Of a stretch of 39,892 bases of DNA, positions 31,583-38,268 are shown one piece after another (within the stretch, counting starts at the first letter, position 1; each line of letters starts with the position of its first letter). The position numbers and the translations under genes were made by a program. The stretch is from a bacterium (GTDB lineage Bacteria; SZUA-79; Acidulodesulfobacterales; Acidulodesulfobacteraceae): the NCBI GenBank assembly GCA_021789605.1, contig JAJYJI010000008.1:1-39892 (forward strand), read 5' to 3'. Under the pieces are notes generated by a model, which saw only the letters and a program-made list of their open reading frames with translations, did not search any database and was not told the DNA's origin.

Positions 31583-32368
31583 TTAACTTATATATGGCAG
31601 CGAATTTATCATATAATTAAATTCAGTTTTTAAGCTTATAAACGATTGGGCTATATAATCGTTAAAATAAGGAATGGAAATGTACAGCATAAGCAGTCCC
31701 ACCGCTATCATTATAGGAAAACCGACGGCAAAGATATTAAACTGGGGGGCAAGCCTGCCCATAAGCGCAATAACTATGTTTAATAAAATAGCTACCGATA
31801 CTATGGGAATGCTTAAATCCAAGCCTATTAAAAATATTTTTTCTCCTTTATACGCTAAATATTGAAAAATATGCGGCGAAAAATACGCAAAAGTTAAAGG
31901 AACGGTTTGAAAGCTTTTGTATATCCCCTCTATTACAAAAAAGAACGCCGACGTTTCTATGAAAATCATCAAGGCCAGATAATTAAGCAGATTGGATACG
32001 AAAGAAGTCTGCTGATTGGAAATTAAAGGATTTATAAGGCTTATCATTCCGAACCCTATCTGAACGCTTATAATCTGCCCCGCCACTTCAATTCCGGTGA
32101 ATATGACGAGAACTATGAAACCGAAAATAATGCCTATTAAAACCTGCGAAAAAACGGCAAGAATAAGGGCGGGGAAAGACATATGGGGAATCGTCTGGTT
32201 TTTCATGATTAAAGGATAAACGATTAGCGACATAAAAAAAGAAAGGCCTATCTTTGCCCAGCCCGGAACCGCCGAACTGCCGATGAAAGGCAGGGCGATT
32301 ATCATTGCTATAATCCTGAAAAAAATAAGCGTAAATTCTATTAGAGGGTATTCGCGGATAATAATCAT
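31583..32368 (-). CDS. fliR: flagellar export-gate protein FliR
   Basis: This encodes 261 residues, almost entirely membrane segments in the FliR pattern: IEFTLIFFRIIAMIIALPFI, IGLSFFMSLIVYPLI, LIGIIFGFIVLVIFTGIEVA, GQIISVQIGFGMISLINPL and a late PQFNIFAVGFPIMIAVGLLM. GQIISVQIGFGM and PQFNIFAVGFPI are diagnostic FliR strings. FliR forms the export-gate core with FliP and FliQ encoded just upstream (7-base gap from fliQ). A 117-base AT-rich spacer to flhB is the largest gap in the fliL-to-flhG stretch; its only promoter-like string is a poor sigma-54 match (31554-31569). Confidence 0.95.
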   Translation of the reverse strand: MIIIREYPLIEFTLIFFRIIAMIIALPFIGSSAVPGWAKIGLSFFMSLIVYPLIMKNQTIPHMSFPALILAVFSQVLIGIIFGFIVLVIFTGIEVAGQIISVQIGFGMISLINPLISNQQTSFVSNLLNYLALMIFIETSAFFFVIEGIYKSFQTVPLTFAYFSPHIFQYLAYKGEKIFLIGLDLSIPIVSVAILLNIVIALMGRLAPQFNIFAVGFPIMIAVGLLMLYISIPYFNDYIAQSFISLKTEFNYMINSLPYIS

Positions 32369-32375
32369 GTATGGG

Positions 32376-32654
32376 TCAGCTCCCTCCCCTGATATATCCG
32401 GGAAAATGGGTAAAAATTACGGTCGCGAAATCTGCCAGCACGCTAAGCATCCACGGACCGAAAATCAATAAAACGACTATTACGACGATAATTTTCGGAA
32501 CGAAAGTAAGGGTCTGGTCCTGAAGCTGGGTTACCGCCTGAAACATGCTTATAAATATTCCGACGGCAAGGCTCGCGATAAGCGGCGGAGCGCTCAGCTC
32601 CAGCACGGTAATTATAACTTTTTGAATAATAAAATTGACGAACGCGGCAGACAT
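32376..32654 (-). CDS. fliQ: flagellar export-gate protein FliQ
   Basis: This encodes 92 residues with two membrane hairpin helices. It shows the FliQ pattern: VITVLELSAPPLIASLAVGI, FISMFQAVTQLQDQTLTFVP, then KIIVVIVVLLIFGPWML and a C-terminal helix ending FTHFPGYIRGGS. ISMFQAVTQLQDQTLTFVPK is nearly invariant in the family. Length (about 89-92) is standard. It lies 24 bases after fliP and 7 before fliR in the normal order. GGAG lies upstream of ATG 32654. Confidence 0.96.
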   Translation of the reverse strand: MSAAFVNFIIQKVIITVLELSAPPLIASLAVGIFISMFQAVTQLQDQTLTFVPKIIVVIVVLLIFGPWMLSVLADFATVIFTHFPGYIRGGS

Positions 32655-32678
32655 TCAGAACTCCTTATAGCAGTTTAA

Positions 32679-33386
32679 CTATTTAAAACTATGCATTAAA
32701 GAACCTATTACCAAATACCAGCCGTTTACCATGACGAAAAGCATCAGTTTAAAAGGCAGGGAAATCATGGTCGGGGGGAGCATAAGCATCCCCATGGACA
32801 TCAAAAGGCTCGAAACGACGAGGTCTATTATTAAGAAAGGCAGATATATAAGGAAGCTTATTTCGAAGGCCGTGGTGAGTTCGCTTACTATAAATGCCGG
32901 TATCAGGACGTAGGTAGGCACGTCTTTAGGGGAATATACGCGCTTTATCTTCGCCATTTTTACGAAAAGCTCCAAATCTTTTACTCTCGTCTGCCTAAGC
33001 ATAAATCCTCTTACGGGTTTTATTCCGGCTTTATAGGCTCTTTTTATTCCCAACTGCCCGTTAGAGTATGGAACGTAGGCGTTTTTATAAACTTTATTTA
33101 TAACCGGAGCCATAATAAAAAAAGTAAGAAAAAGGCTTAGCCCTATGATTACCTGATTTGGAGGCTCGGTAGTAAGACCCATCGACGTTCTTAAAAAAGA
33201 CAGAACTACGACTATCCTGACGAAAGAAGTCATCATTATAAGGATGGAGGGGGCGATAGAAATAACCGTGAAAATAAGAAGTATCTGTATGAGCATAGAA
33301 ACTTCGGAATGATGAGAGCTTCCCGTCATAGATATGGCGGGTAAGGTCAAAAGAGACGAATTTTTAAAATTTTTTAGAAACGCCAT
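32679..33386 (-). CDS. fliP: flagellar export-gate protein FliP
   Basis: This encodes 235 residues. Core strings are IQILLIFTVISIAPSILIMM, TSFVRIVVVLSFLRTSMGL, PNQVIIGLSLFLTFFIMAPV, the periplasmic-loop end FMLRQTRVKDLELFVKMAKI, and VLIPAFIVSELTTAFEISFL with LPPTMISLPFKLMLFVMVNG. All are FliP. The N-terminal 30 residues (MAFLKNFKNSSLLTLPAISM) are only weakly hydrophobic, so the cleavable signal peptide typical of many FliP proteins is absent or replaced. The gene start overlaps the end of fliO by 23 bases, coupling the two. Residues after LRTSMGL are complete to the C-terminus SLMHSFK. Confidence 0.96.
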   Translation of the reverse strand: MAFLKNFKNSSLLTLPAISMTGSSHHSEVSMLIQILLIFTVISIAPSILIMMTSFVRIVVVLSFLRTSMGLTTEPPNQVIIGLSLFLTFFIMAPVINKVYKNAYVPYSNGQLGIKRAYKAGIKPVRGFMLRQTRVKDLELFVKMAKIKRVYSPKDVPTYVLIPAFIVSELTTAFEISFLIYLPFLIIDLVVSSLLMSMGMLMLPPTMISLPFKLMLFVMVNGWYLVIGSLMHSFK

Positions 33387-34719
33387 TGCTTTCCATTAAC
33401 CCCTTTAGTCTTTCTTCTATGTCGAAAAAAACATTGTCCGTTTTATTCTTTAATTTTGCTTCGCTTATGTTTTTTATCTTAAAAATATCGGTTTTGCCGG
33501 AGATATTTGCCGCGTCGCGCGCCTGTTCCGCCTTTATCCTCTGCGAAGGCTCGTTAAGTCCGTTAAAACCGGCGCCGTCGTAAGTGCGGGCGTCGGCGCC
33601 GGCATCGACCTGTTCCCTAAGGACATCGGCAAATTTGCCGTAAAATTTTGCCGCCGCGGACGGACGGTTATGATTGAAAGGAACGGCGCTTCCCGATTCG
33701 ACGCCGTCCGCGAAGGCGCCTGCGTCCAAGGCGGCTCCGCTCTCGCCGGCCGCCCTAAGAAGAACGCCTTCCGCATTATTTTTATTTTCGATGCGTCCGA
33801 TTACCTGAATATTTGAAGGCGACACGCCCACAAGAAAAAATTCGCGGTTGACTTCGATTAGAAGAATAGATTTTTTGTTTCCAAGATTAATGGAAGAAAC
33901 TATTTTTAAATTGTTCAATTTTTCCTTAGGGGAAACGCGGTTTTTAAATTTTTCCATAAAAAAATATATCCCGTAAATCAAGCCTATAACGAGGATTAAA
34001 TAAAACGCGGTTTTAATTATCTCGAATCCTAAGTTTAGTTTAGGGGCCTTTCTGGAGATAAAAGGGGCGCCCTTTCGCGCTGGTTCCGGGGCATTTTTAA
34101 CGCTTTTGGCAGGCCGCGGTCCGGGTCCGGCCGTCTTGGATGCGATACGCCGTTTAAGTCCGGCCGCGGCCGCGGCGGAGAATTTTTTCCCAACGTTCTT
34201 AAACAAATCGTCCGCAAAAGCATGCCTGACTTTAACGATAAAATAATCGCCGTAAAAAGTGGCGTAAGTATCTTTTTTGCTTATTTTAATATTTTTATGA
34301 AAATAGATTATCGCGTTTAAACCGGAATTTTTATACGGCAGGAGCTCTACGGCTTTAAATAATCTGCCGTCCAATTTTATGAATTTTGAGTTTATTCCCG
34401 ATTTGGCATGTCTGAAGACGATGCCAAGGCCGTAATCGTTTAAGCCGACTTTTTTAACCGCGTTTCCGGGTTTTCCGTTAAATTTAAACCATATAAGGTA
34501 TGAACCGCCGTTTCCGGAAACCGATATATTTTTTAAGGATAATCCAGCATTTATCGGGGACGCGTAACAGCCGGCCGTAAAAAAAGGGAAAAAAAAGCAG
34601 GTAAAAAGTACCGTGGCAAGCGCGGCCGCCAGGATTGATGTAAATAAGAAAAATACGCCCGCTGGCGAAAACTTTTTTTCAGGTCTGCAAAATTTATCCG
34701 GGCAGTTTAACTTTTTCAT
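33364..34719 (-). CDS. fliO: flagellar biosynthesis protein FliO, greatly enlarged
   Basis: This encodes 451 residues against roughly 100-150 for typical FliO. A signal/anchor segment (about 20-53) is followed by a predicted periplasmic domain (about 58-170). That domain has beta strands such as LKNISVSGNGGSYLIWFKF and LDGRLFKAVELLPYKNSGL, an AMIN-like pattern. A Pro/Lys/Ala spacer and a membrane helix (FYLILVIGLIYGIYFFMEKF, about 239-258) lead into the FliO core LKIVSSINLGNKKSILLIEV and REFFLVGVSPSNIQVI. A tail of about 140 residues (Ala, Asp and Gly-rich) follows, ending ERLKGLMESNGVSKKF. It overlaps fliN by 4 bases and fliP by 23. FliO is the scaffold for FliP ring assembly; the added domains are unexplained. 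Confidence 0.85.
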   Translation of the reverse strand: MKKLNCPDKFCRPEKKFSPAGVFFLFTSILAAALATVLFTCFFFPFFTAGCYASPINAGLSLKNISVSGNGGSYLIWFKFNGKPGNAVKKVGLNDYGLGIVFRHAKSGINSKFIKLDGRLFKAVELLPYKNSGLNAIIYFHKNIKISKKDTYATFYGDYFIVKVRHAFADDLFKNVGKKFSAAAAAGLKRRIASKTAGPGPRPAKSVKNAPEPARKGAPFISRKAPKLNLGFEIIKTAFYLILVIGLIYGIYFFMEKFKNRVSPKEKLNNLKIVSSINLGNKKSILLIEVNREFFLVGVSPSNIQVIGRIENKNNAEGVLLRAAGESGAALDAGAFADGVESGSAVPFNHNRPSAAAKFYGKFADVLREQVDAGADARTYDGAGFNGLNEPSQRIKAEQARDAANISGKTDIFKIKNISEAKLKNKTDNVFFDIEERLKGLMESNGVSKKF

Positions 34720-35324
34720 AGTTTTTTAATCCTTTCGACCGGACTGATAATATCGGTAAGCCTCACGCCAAATTTATCGTTGACTAAAACCACCTCTCCC
34801 CTCGCCATCAGTTTTCCGTTTACATATACGTCCAAAGGCTCTCCTGCAAGCTTCGTCAGTTCCAGCACCGAACCCTGCCCAAGCTGAAGCATATCGTTTA
34901 TGACCATTTTTGCCCTGCCCAGCTCGACGGAAATAGTAAGAGGTATATCGAGAATAAAATCCAAATTTTTAGGAGGCTCGGCGGTTTTATCGGATTCGTC
35001 GAACGACGCAAATTCAAGTTTTTTAACCGGCTTTTTAACGGCTGCCGGCACGGGCGCCGATTCTTCCGCCTTAGCGGCCGGCCTGCTTTTGTCGAACTCG
35101 TCCGTATTTATATTCAAATCCTGCGTAACGTTCGCGCCTCCGGCATCCTTTGCCGCGTCCGCGGCTTCCTGCTCTTTAAAGGCGTCGTCCCAGCTGATAT
35201 TGCCGTCCTCCGGCTCGGATGCGGATGCGGAAACGGACCCCGTCTCCGGAGTTTTTTGTCCGTCAAGCGGGACGGACGTTTCTTCTTTTGCTTCGGATAA
35301 ATTTTTTTCCGTTTCTTCACTCAT
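34716..35324 (-). CDS. fliN: flagellar motor switch protein FliN
   Basis: This encodes 202 residues. The first ~125 are polar, acidic and probably disordered (DGNISWDDAFKEQEAADAAK is one stretch). The last ~75 are the SpoA/FliN domain: FILDIPLTISVELGRAKMVI, DMLQLGQGSVLELTKLAGEP, DVYVNGKLMARGEVVLVNDK and FGVRLTDIISPVERIKKL. These strings are diagnostic. FliN forms the base of the C ring with FliM. The N-terminal extension is longer than in enterics but such acidic extensions occur in other lineages. It overlaps fliM by 8 bases and fliO by 4 bases. Confidence 0.95.
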   Translation of the reverse strand: MSEETEKNLSEAKEETSVPLDGQKTPETGSVSASASEPEDGNISWDDAFKEQEAADAAKDAGGANVTQDLNINTDEFDKSRPAAKAEESAPVPAAVKKPVKKLEFASFDESDKTAEPPKNLDFILDIPLTISVELGRAKMVINDMLQLGQGSVLELTKLAGEPLDVYVNGKLMARGEVVLVNDKFGVRLTDIISPVERIKKL

Positions 35325-36309
35325 AATAACCCTCTTTTCCTACAGGTATCTCGGATATTAATTTTACCGCGACCTGATTGTTAATTTTTCCCGGATATGC
35401 AATAAACTTTGGAATGTCTTCTATGTTTACGACTAAAGGCTCTTCTATTTTTTTGTCCAATACGATTACGTCCCCTTTTTTTATTTTCAGGAAATCTTTG
35501 GCGGTTATGCTCGTTTTCCCGATATCTACCCTGAAATTAAGCTCGGATTCCTTAAGCCTTTCTTTGAACCTTTCTATCCACCGCTGGTCAACTTCAAGCT
35601 GTTCGCTTTGAAACCCGCTGTAAAGTTTTTCTTTAATAGGCTCTATCATAGAATAAGGAATACATACCATAAATTTGGAAACGGCTCCTTCGATATCGAC
35701 CTCGAACCTGCTGATAACGACAACCTCGGTAGGAGTTACGATGGTGGCGAATTGAGGGTTTATTTCGCTTCTCTGAAATTCGATATCGACCGGAATAACG
35801 GGCGCCCACGCCTGCTTCATATCGCCGAACGCCATATCCGTAATTTTTTTAATAAGTCTCGTTTCTATGGGCGAAAAATCTCTGCCTTCTATTTTGACAT
35901 GCAAATCGGTGGTTCCTCCAAAAAAAATATCGATAAGGTTATAAACCAATCTTGCGTCTAATACAAAAATTCCGTATCCGCGCAAAGGCGGCATTTTAAA
36001 TATCGTAAGGCTCGTAGGAAGAGGAATGTTTTTCAAAAATTCGCCGAATTTTTGCATATCCACCGAAGTGGCGGTTATTTCTGCGACTTTACGAAGCGCG
36101 GAAGTCAAATTGTTCCTGAAAAGGCGGGCGAACCTTTCGTTCGTTATCTCCAAAGTAGGCATTCTTCCCCTGACTATCCTGTCCTGGGAGGTCAAGTCGT
36201 AGTTTTTTATTCCGCCGGTGTCTTCCTCTTTCTTTTCGGTTTCTATCGCGCCGGAGGATATGCCCCTAAGTAAAGCGTTAACCTCGTCCTGAGATAATAT
36301 TTCCGCCAT
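35317..36309 (-). CDS. fliM: flagellar motor switch protein FliM
   Basis: This encodes 330 residues. The N-terminus MAEILSQDEVNALLRGISSG is the CheY-P-binding peptide, matching the motor-type CheY in this window. After a short spacer the middle domain begins YDLTSQDRIVRGRMPTLEIT and includes ARLFRNNLTSALRKVAEI, GYGIFVLDARLVYNLIDIFF and GGTTDLHVKIEGRDFSPIE. The C-terminal SpoA domain includes FRVDIGKTSITAKDFLKIKK and the end GKINNQVAVKLISEIP. FliM controls rotation direction. The gene follows fliL by 98 bases and overlaps fliN by 8. Confidence 0.97.
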   Translation of the reverse strand: MAEILSQDEVNALLRGISSGAIETEKKEEDTGGIKNYDLTSQDRIVRGRMPTLEITNERFARLFRNNLTSALRKVAEITATSVDMQKFGEFLKNIPLPTSLTIFKMPPLRGYGIFVLDARLVYNLIDIFFGGTTDLHVKIEGRDFSPIETRLIKKITDMAFGDMKQAWAPVIPVDIEFQRSEINPQFATIVTPTEVVVISRFEVDIEGAVSKFMVCIPYSMIEPIKEKLYSGFQSEQLEVDQRWIERFKERLKESELNFRVDIGKTSITAKDFLKIKKGDVIVLDKKIEEPLVVNIEDIPKFIAYPGKINNQVAVKLISEIPVGKEGYYE

Positions 36310-36407
36310 TTTTTATTTTTCGCTTCCTTATAAGAGTGTTAAAAATATTTAGATTATTATCCTGTTTTATTTTTTTACGTTTATTTTTTACGTTATCCGC
36401 CCAGACG

Positions 36408-36956
36408 TTATTGGACTAAATAATTGTTAAAATAAACTCCGGTTACCGTGCCGTCGCCAAGAATCCTGTTAAGGCTCCTTGCAATCTGATGCCTTAAGGA
36501 AACTATGCCTTCGGGAGTGTTGACTTCGTCGGAAGTTTTGGAGCTCATAATCATTATTATAGTGTTTCTAATCTGGGGCGTAAGCTGTTTAATGCGTCCG
36601 AGGTCGGTCCCGGTTTTCATCTCGACGGAAATAGAAACCTTTATGTAGGAAGTTTTGTCTTTATCCGCAAGGTTTGTTAAAAAAGGCTTGAGATTTATCA
36701 TCGGACCCGGCGCCGTTTTGGCGGCGTTGGCAGGCTTTGCCGGAGCGGCGGTCTTGCTTTTGGCGAATAAAAAATGATAGGCGGCAAAACCGCCTCCGCC
36801 GAGTACGACGACCGCGGGTATCGCCAAAAAAAGAATTTTTTTTATTCCTCCTCCCTTTTTCTTTGAAGATTCTATCTGTGAAATAGTGGACAACTCGTCT
36901 TCGTCTATATTGCCCAATTCTTTATTGGATTTTTCGGCATTCTGCTTATCCGCCAT
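36408..36956 (-). CDS. fliL: flagellar basal body-associated protein FliL
   Basis: This encodes 182 residues. An acidic cytoplasmic leader (1-35) precedes one membrane helix (about 40-64, IKKILFLAIPAVVVLGGGGF). After an Ala/Pro/Lys linker comes the periplasmic domain: MINLKPFLTNLADKDKTSYI, KVSISVEMK, LTPQIRNTIIMIMSSKTSDE, then EGIVSLRHQIARSLNRIL and GVYFNNYLVQ. These are FliL strings. FliL rings the stator and supports torque. A strong GGGAGG ribosome site lies 7 bases before ATG 36956. It is the first gene after a sigma-54-type promoter, so fliL probably heads its own transcript. Confidence 0.95.
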   Translation of the reverse strand: MADKQNAEKSNKELGNIDEDELSTISQIESSKKKGGGIKKILFLAIPAVVVLGGGGFAAYHFLFAKSKTAAPAKPANAAKTAPGPMINLKPFLTNLADKDKTSYIKVSISVEMKTGTDLGRIKQLTPQIRNTIIMIMSSKTSDEVNTPEGIVSLRHQIARSLNRILGDGTVTGVYFNNYLVQ

Positions 36957-37049
36957 TAATAAACCTCCCGTAAAATTTTAGTTATCTTAACATAACTGCA
37001 TAGTTATTGACGTTAATATAAAGTCAGGCCGTATTATGACGTTTTATCC

Positions 37050-37103
37050 GGATTCGATGTTTTGCCGGATTCGGTTTTAATCCGCCGGAATGCGGCCGGC
37101 GCA
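37050..37103 (-). promoter_or_regulatory. leader region of fliL with hairpin and repeated CCGGATTCG
   Basis: Downstream of the sigma-54 site, the predicted ~157-base fliL leader contains a 6-base-stem hairpin, CGCCGG-CCGCATT-CCGGCG on the minus strand (about 37083-37101), and two copies of GAATCCGG 17 bases apart (about 37048-37073). Several GGA triplets, including one in the GGGAGG ribosome site, could be CsrA contacts; that is a guess. Confidence 0.4.
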
Positions 37104-37123
37104 AATAAACCTGATTAATTAAA

Positions 37124-37139
37124 AGCAATAATTGTGCCA
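37124..37139 (-). promoter_or_regulatory. sigma-54 promoter for the fliL-fliM operon
   Basis: Read on the minus strand, 37139 to 37124 is TGGCACAATTATTGCT, a full match to the RpoN consensus TGGCAC-N5-TTGCW with correct spacing. It sits 168 bases upstream of the fliL ATG in the 293-base spacer after the motE-like gene, predicting a start near 37113. It is the best promoter match in the window. No enhancer-binding activator gene is present here. Confidence 0.88.
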
Positions 37140-37249
37140 TATATATTTATTAAAACAGTTAGTAAAATCGATATGATACGTCTGCATCAGGTTTGGAATG
37201 CATCGTCATAATATTGACGTTATTCAAATTATATTTATTTTTAGCGGTT

Positions 37250-37660
37250 TTATTTTCCTGCGATGCTGTCGGTAAAAAATGCCGCGTCTTTAACGGACAT
37301 TCTGGATATAATAGCGGATGCCGTTCTCGGCGTCATATGGGAAAGAATATATATCGCGACCTTTTTATCGATATGGGGGAGTATGCCGGCGGCGTTTCCC
37401 GGACTCATGGAAGAATAAACTGGTATTAATTTTTTCACCTTGTTTTTTTGGGCGGTTTTTATGCTGTGGATTTTGGCTTCTATGTTTTTTAATTTTTCGA
37501 CTTCTAATTTTATCTGTTTTTTAAGTACTTTAATTTCTTCTTTCTCGGCGGCGGAAGCGCCTTCGGCGCAGGAAACGCGCGGAAAAAAGGCGTTTAACAA
37601 AGATACGGACATAAAGGCGGCTGTTATAAATGCGGTAAATACCGGTAAATTTTTCGTCAT
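37250..37660 (-). CDS. MotE-like periplasmic protein (MgtE-N-like domain)
   Basis: This encodes 136 residues. An N-terminal signal or anchor (LPVFTAFITAAFMSVSLLNA) is followed by a coiled coil (EEIKVLKKQIKLEVEKLKNI). The C-terminal domain has YSSMSPGNAAGILPHIDKKV and AIYILSHMTPRTASAIISRM, the short-helix pattern shared by MgtE N-domains and FliG-type folds. Secreted or anchored proteins of this build in flagellar operons are called MotE; the characterised one is a periplasmic chaperone for a stator-associated protein. It lies between fliJ (139-base gap) and fliL. No motA or motB is in the window. Family likely; precise role not established. Confidence 0.75.
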   Translation of the reverse strand: MTKNLPVFTAFITAAFMSVSLLNAFFPRVSCAEGASAAEKEEIKVLKKQIKLEVEKLKNIEAKIHSIKTAQKNKVKKLIPVYSSMSPGNAAGILPHIDKKVAIYILSHMTPRTASAIISRMSVKDAAFFTDSIAGK

Positions 37661-37799
37661 GTATATAATTTTTACATCATTGGACGGCGATTGTCAACCC
37701 GAAAATAGTCCGAAAATTGCTAAAAATTGACGATAAAATTCTTTAGGCGGATTCAAAAACTTTGAACGGCGTTCCTGAGGTCAGCCGATTTATTTTCTC

Positions 37800-38231
37800 T
37801 TATCTTCGTACGAAACGGTTGGATGCGAAGTCGTCGGCGATAGCCTCTTCGCGCTTTAATTCGGAAACTTTGTCCGTCGCAAGATATTTTTCTTTCAGTT
37901 TATCGATTTTTTCATATTCCATTTTTGCCTTTATCACCAGATATTTTTTATTTTCGAGTTCCCGTTCCGCCGATTCTTTCGCTTTCAATAAATCGTTTAA
38001 TTTATAATTTAAGGATTTAAACCGCAAATCAAGAATATTGTAATCGTGGATATCCGATATGTTAAGAATGTCGGCGGGATAAGACTTTTTAAAAGAACTT
38101 ACCGAATTTTGGACGTCGAAAATTTTTAGGTTAAGAGCCGCCGCTACTTTTTGCGCTTCCGAAAGCTCCAAATATTTCTTGTCGAGAGCCGCTTTCCGCT
38201 GATTCAGTATATTTTGAAATTTAAAAGCCAT
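37800..38231 (-). CDS. fliJ: flagellar export protein FliJ
   Basis: This encodes 143 residues forming one long antiparallel coiled coil. It starts MAFKFQNILNQRKAALDKKY (FliJ: 'F.l..lL..r..Eed.a...'), with Lys/Glu-rich heptads through the middle and an end VSELKREEAIADDFASNRFV that matches the family's C-terminal 'E.k..DE.a...' pattern. FliJ couples the FliI ATPase to the FlhA ring and escorts chaperones. It follows fliK by 37 bases, the usual fliI-fliJ-fliK region but with fliJ after fliK. fliH and fliI would lie to the right of the window if the order holds. Confidence 0.85.
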   Translation of the reverse strand: MAFKFQNILNQRKAALDKKYLELSEAQKVAAALNLKIFDVQNSVSSFKKSYPADILNISDIHDYNILDLRFKSLNYKLNDLLKAKESAERELENKKYLVIKAKMEYEKIDKLKEKYLATDKVSELKREEAIADDFASNRFVRR

Positions 38232-38268
38232 AACTTCGGACGGTAAACGTAAATTAAAATACGGTTAA

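Noticed and set aside
35114-35320. Lys/Arg-rich 68-codon frame within fliN
   Set aside because: It is an out-of-frame reading of the acidic, repetitive FliN N-terminus.
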